Source: Sphingobium sp. (GTDB taxonomy: Bacteria > Pseudomonadota > Alphaproteobacteria > Sphingomonadales > Sphingomonadaceae). From it: 61,432 nucleotides of DNA. How positions within the stretch are numbered: the first letter of the stretch is position 1; every line of letters begins with the position of its first letter. This document shows positions 58,898-61,432 of this stretch, in pieces. The stretch covers positions 1-61,432 of the forward strand of contig JALCRK010000017.1 of assembly GCA_022652485.1 (NCBI GenBank), in the 5' to 3' direction. The notes beneath the pieces were generated by a model that made no database searches, was not told the DNA's origin, and saw only the letters and a program-made list of their open reading frames with translations. The translations under genes were made by a program, and so were the position numbers.

Positions 58898-59185
58898 ACT
58901 GCCGCGCCCCCGTTGCATCCCCCACGGCAGTGGTGCAGGGCTGGCATACGAGCCATACCCAGCACCAATGGGGAGCTTTCAGCGCTCCCCAAACCCCATC
59001 GACCAAAGGGGCGTGCCTGCCCCCCATTGCATTTTTGGAAACCCAGCCGCTTGCCAGCGAGGCCCAACCCTACGCGGATTGGATGCGCGGCAGGGACTTG
59101 GAGATATGGCCTCTCCACCCTGCACCCGAACCATGCAGCAACCGGCTTCTCGCTCCTATCAGGCACGGGAAGCCGATAACCGACC

Positions 59186-59896
59186 TCAGAAGCGGTAGCC
59201 GACCGAAAGTTGCAGGATCGGATAGACCTTGTAGCTGTCAATGTCATCATTGACGCTCCGGCGCTCGGCATCAAGGTCAGCGGTCAGAGTAGCGCAGGTT
59301 GGCGGCGGCGATGCACCGGCACATACGCCTGTAATCGTTAGCGGCTTGATCTCGACGCTACCCTGAAAGAGCGCACCCGCCTCAATGCCGAATACCAGCC
59401 CGTTTGAAAGACCACCGCCATAGCCGAGCGTTAGGGCAGGCGCGACATTCTTGATGTCAGTATCGGCGCGGAGGGTGCCGATATCCGTCGCGGAGTAGGT
59501 GGTGCCGTTGATCGTATAGCTGGTGCCGCTATTCGGGCTGGCAATACCACGCGCCTTGTTGCCGTTGATCCGAAGACCGCCCGATACACGGAAACCACCG
59601 CCAAACGGATAGACATCGAGCATGACACCGCCAGATTGCAGTTTTACCTTGCCGTCATAGGTGATGTCGTCGGAATCAATGTCACGGCTAATGCTAAGGA
59701 AGGTCGCATTCCCGCGAACACCCAGCCGTTCCGAAAGACGGTAGCTGACTTCCGGGCCGATGCCCAGTGTCCCGGCAGTGATACCGACTTTGAAGCGGGC
59801 GTCATCCCCATCTTTGGCTTGAACAGCCGTGGAACTGGCTGCAAGTAAAATGCCGACAATGGCGATACGTGATTTTATCAAGGTAATTCTCCCCAT
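59186..59896 (-). CDS. outer-membrane beta-barrel protein
   Basis: 236 residues from ATG 59896; a TTG at 59881 with GGGAGA before it is an alternative start. Signal peptide to about 27 (IAIVGILLAASSTAVQA). Alternating strands (GVRGNATFLSISRDI, LQSGGVMLDVYPFGG, LTLGYGGGLSNGLVFG) and C-terminal QLSVGYRF ending in Phe mark an 8-stranded-type porin-like barrel. A Cys pair (VCAGASPPPTCATL) lies in a loop. Function unknown. Confidence 0.85.
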   Translation of the reverse strand: MGRITLIKSRIAIVGILLAASSTAVQAKDGDDARFKVGITAGTLGIGPEVSYRLSERLGVRGNATFLSISRDIDSDDITYDGKVKLQSGGVMLDVYPFGGGFRVSGGLRINGNKARGIASPNSGTSYTINGTTYSATDIGTLRADTDIKNVAPALTLGYGGGLSNGLVFGIEAGALFQGSVEIKPLTITGVCAGASPPPTCATLTADLDAERRSVNDDIDSYKVYPILQLSVGYRF

Positions 59897-59939
59897 GTGA
59901 TGTTAAAACATATCAGAAACTAGGATTATCAGTTTTGAA

Positions 59940-60329
59940 CTATTTTAGTAGTCTGAGGCCATTTATGGGTCGTTCAAACTGTGAGGTAATTTCAGGCTCA
60001 TCATCGAAGCATTCATAAATGCTTGTGTATTTGCCCTCGTGTTCCTCGTTGATGTAGATACGACGAACGCGCGCGTCGATTGTATCATTTCTGACTTCCA
60101 CGATGCCAGCGTCCTTCAGTTTCTCCAAAATCATATAAAAGGATCTGTGTGAAAGCGAGCTGTCGTGCATCGCTTCTTTCACAGAAATAGGACCACGAGT
60201 TCCTATAAGCATAAGAAGCCTTGCTTCTGGTCTTAATGCTGATTTCCCACACCATTGCAAAAACTTTGAATCTAACCTGAGAAGTTTTTCCGATACGTCT
60301 CTGGCGATGAATTTTAGATCGCTAAGCAT
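59940..60329 (-). CDS. MarR-like winged-helix regulator
   Basis: 129 residues. LRPEARLLMLIGTRGPISVK, AMHDSSLSHRSFYMILEKLK and GIVEVRNDTIDARVRRIYIN read as the winged helix of MarR-type proteins. Lower GC than its surroundings. Next to the barrel protein, which it may regulate. Confidence 0.75.
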   Translation of the reverse strand: MLSDLKFIARDVSEKLLRLDSKFLQWCGKSALRPEARLLMLIGTRGPISVKEAMHDSSLSHRSFYMILEKLKDAGIVEVRNDTIDARVRRIYINEEHEGKYTSIYECFDDEPEITSQFERPINGLRLLK

Positions 60330-60546
60330 GCCTTTCCCCCAGCAAAACCACCGAATTACTCAATGCGACCTGAAGAGATTTTATTAAATCACCTTTAATC
60401 CGGGCGATTAAATATTCAAGTTGAATTGATGATAAATGGAAATTTTTAACTGCAAATAACGCAGCATGTTTTTGCAGCATGTTTTTGCAGCATGTTTTTG
60501 CAGTAAAAGTCACTTTTATTAAACGGATAATCTTCCTATCGCTCAC
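60322..60546 (-). CDS. small protein with a 13-bp tandem repeat in its coding sequence
   Basis: 74 residues from a GTG at 60546, overlapping the winged-helix gene by 8 bases. The second half (FHLSSIQLEYLIARIKGDLI) looks like protein; the first part covers three 13-base repeats. Weak start and low GC. An alternative is a shorter protein starting from an ATG inside a repeat. Confidence 0.4.
   Translation of the reverse strand: MSDRKIIRLIKVTFTAKTCCKNMLQKHAALFAVKNFHLSSIQLEYLIARIKGDLIKSLQVALSNSVVLLGERHA
60461..60503. repeat. three tandem 13-bp repeats
   Basis: GCAGCATGTTTTT repeated three times without mismatch, followed by GCAG. The unit is not a multiple of three. Confidence 0.85.
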
Positions 60547-60647
60547 GCCGTGTAGAATTAATCGCGGTTCGCCTTTCGATTCTAACGGATTTTACTGAAA
60601 CTATGCCGACGATTTGTGCGGCGATTTATGAAGATAGGGGAATAAGA

Positions 60648-61432
60648 ATGACAGTCCTACGCGGCACATCTTCTGAAGGCGGGTTTACCGCTCATCGCCG
60701 GGCTTCCTTGCTGATCACCACGGCAATGGTGGCTGCTTCTTGTGCTGTCGCACATGCCGGAACGGTGACTGTGTCCGCGCCAGTGCCGCCCGCTACATCC
60801 ACGCCGGTAGGCACAGTGAACACAGCGATTGTTACGGACATCAGCACGCCCTCGTCCGATCTGACCTTGGATATCAAGGCTGGCGCGGTAGTGACGGGCG
60901 GTAACATCGTCCTCAACCCTTCGGCAGGCAGCGGTGATGGCGCTGTTGTTGTTACCAATGCTGGCTCTGTCGGTACCGTCAATGTCGCAACGGACGCGGT
61001 TACAGATGCGTCGGGCATTGTCCTCAACGGTTCTCTGGCAAATGGCACCAAGAATACGGCGACCGTGACCAATAACGGGCTTGTGACGGGCGGACTTGTC
61101 GCTTCCGGCTTTGGTGGAACTGTCAAAATCGACAACAGCGGAACCATTCATAACGGTCTGACGGCTTCCGGCGCAGGCGATGTATCGTTGAACACCACCT
61201 CGGTAGGTGCGGTGCGCAGTGGATCGGTCAGCGCGAGTTCTTTCGATAGCAAGTTCGATCCGGTCACGGGAACCAGCACGACGACCAGCGGAAATGTTTC
61301 CATCGTACAGGACGGTGCAGCCGTAAGTGCTGACGGTACTACCAAGGTCAACATTTCTGCTTTCTCGGCAGCTGGCAAGGCTGATGTTTCCGTTAATGCG
61401 GTGGCGGGCAATGTTGCCACAAGTGCTGGTGG
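60648..61432 (+). CDS. autotransporter-type surface protein, N-terminal part
   Basis: Open to the window end (at least 261 residues). ATG 60648 has AGGGGA 8 bases upstream. Signal peptide HRRASLLITTAMVAASCAVA with likely cleavage at AHA-G near residue 40. The passenger is rich in Gly, Thr, Val, Asn and Ser with short repeated motifs (VTNAGSVGTVNVATDA, VTNNGLVTGGLVASG, IDNSGTIHNGLTASG), as in beta-helical autotransporters. The transporter domain would lie beyond the window. Confidence 0.75.
   Translation, partial: MTVLRGTSSEGGFTAHRRASLLITTAMVAASCAVAHAGTVTVSAPVPPATSTPVGTVNTAIVTDISTPSSDLTLDIKAGAVVTGGNIVLNPSAGSGDGAVVVTNAGSVGTVNVATDAVTDASGIVLNGSLANGTKNTATVTNNGLVTGGLVASGFGGTVKIDNSGTIHNGLTASGAGDVSLNTTSVGAVRSGSVSASSFDSKFDPVTGTSTTTSGNVSIVQDGAAVSADGTTKVNISAFSAAGKADVSVNAVAGNVATSAG

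Larger units (their letters stand above)
58703..59185. other. intergenic region with two hairpins
   Basis: 483 bases between convergent genes; holds inverted repeats at 58782-58830 and 58851-58897. No gene is supported in it. Confidence 0.5.
44149..61432. mobile_element. putative integrative/mobilisable element anchored at tRNA-Leu (right end outside or not seen)
   Basis: Signs of a mobile region: a large serine recombinase abutting the tRNA, a VirD4-like ATPase, HNH protein, orphan methyltransferase, toxin-antitoxin, resolvase, many short unknown genes and lower, patchier GC than the first 44 kb. I find no second copy of the tRNA-Leu end in the window, and no relaxase or secretion channel, so extent and transfer ability are unproven. 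It might be more than one element side by side. Confidence 0.55.

Overview
The window looks like chromosomal DNA of a sphingomonad (Alphaproteobacteria, Sphingomonadaceae). The evidence is high GC, a PhyR/NepR/EcfG general stress response locus with matching GGAAC-N16/17-GTT promoters, two TonB-dependent receptors, and housekeeping genes (tgt, glnE, bcp, erpA, xthA) of alphaproteobacterial type. Genus is not assigned.

Region by region. (1) 1-15.3 kb is backbone: a GGDEF-EAL c-di-GMP enzyme convergent with an RpfF-like crotonase (DSF-type signal synthase), an IS5-family insertion, tgt, the stress locus (phyP, nepR, phyR, ecfG, plus a second NepR-like gene I read on the minus strand behind ecfG), then glnE-bcp-DUF455, an M23 peptidase, erpA and xthA, ending at tRNA-Pro(TGG). 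(2) 15.3-29.1 kb is a 13.7 kb integrated element bounded by 46-bp direct repeats of the tRNA-Pro 3' end. Its genes are almost all on the minus strand: tyrosine integrase, AlpA-like regulator, primase/AAA ATPase, many small genes with 4-bp overlaps, a serine recombinase and a 1293-residue protein resembling phage ejection (internal virion) proteins. No capsid, portal, tail or terminase large subunit is visible, so it looks like a phage satellite or a reduced prophage. (3) 29.1-44.0 kb is a catabolic island: TonB receptor-WrbA-VOC-MetE-like-hydrolase operon, an IclR regulator overlapping a class III CoA-transferase, a divergent citryl-CoA lyase-like gene, an MDR oxidoreductase, a flavin reductase, a frameshifted AraC regulator, a StyA/indole-monooxygenase-like flavoprotein and a second TonB receptor. 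Paired TTCG-N5-CGAA palindromes with identical 19-bp offset lie in both control regions and are the likely IclR sites.

(4) From tRNA-Leu(CAA) at 44.15 kb to the window end is a second mobile region: a large serine recombinase whose frame runs antisense through the tRNA, an HNH protein, a soluble VirD4/TraG-like coupling ATPase, an orphan DNA methyltransferase, three tiny cysteine-rich proteins, a BrnT/BrnA toxin-antitoxin pair with a third mini-gene, a Tn3-type resolvase with two perfect inverted repeats upstream, several exported proteins, a zinc-less MucR-like regulator, and surface proteins. Its right end is not seen.

Start codons were chosen from Shine-Dalgarno positions and family N-termini; where these moved a start, the entry says so. 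All homology calls are from recognition of motifs, with no database search.
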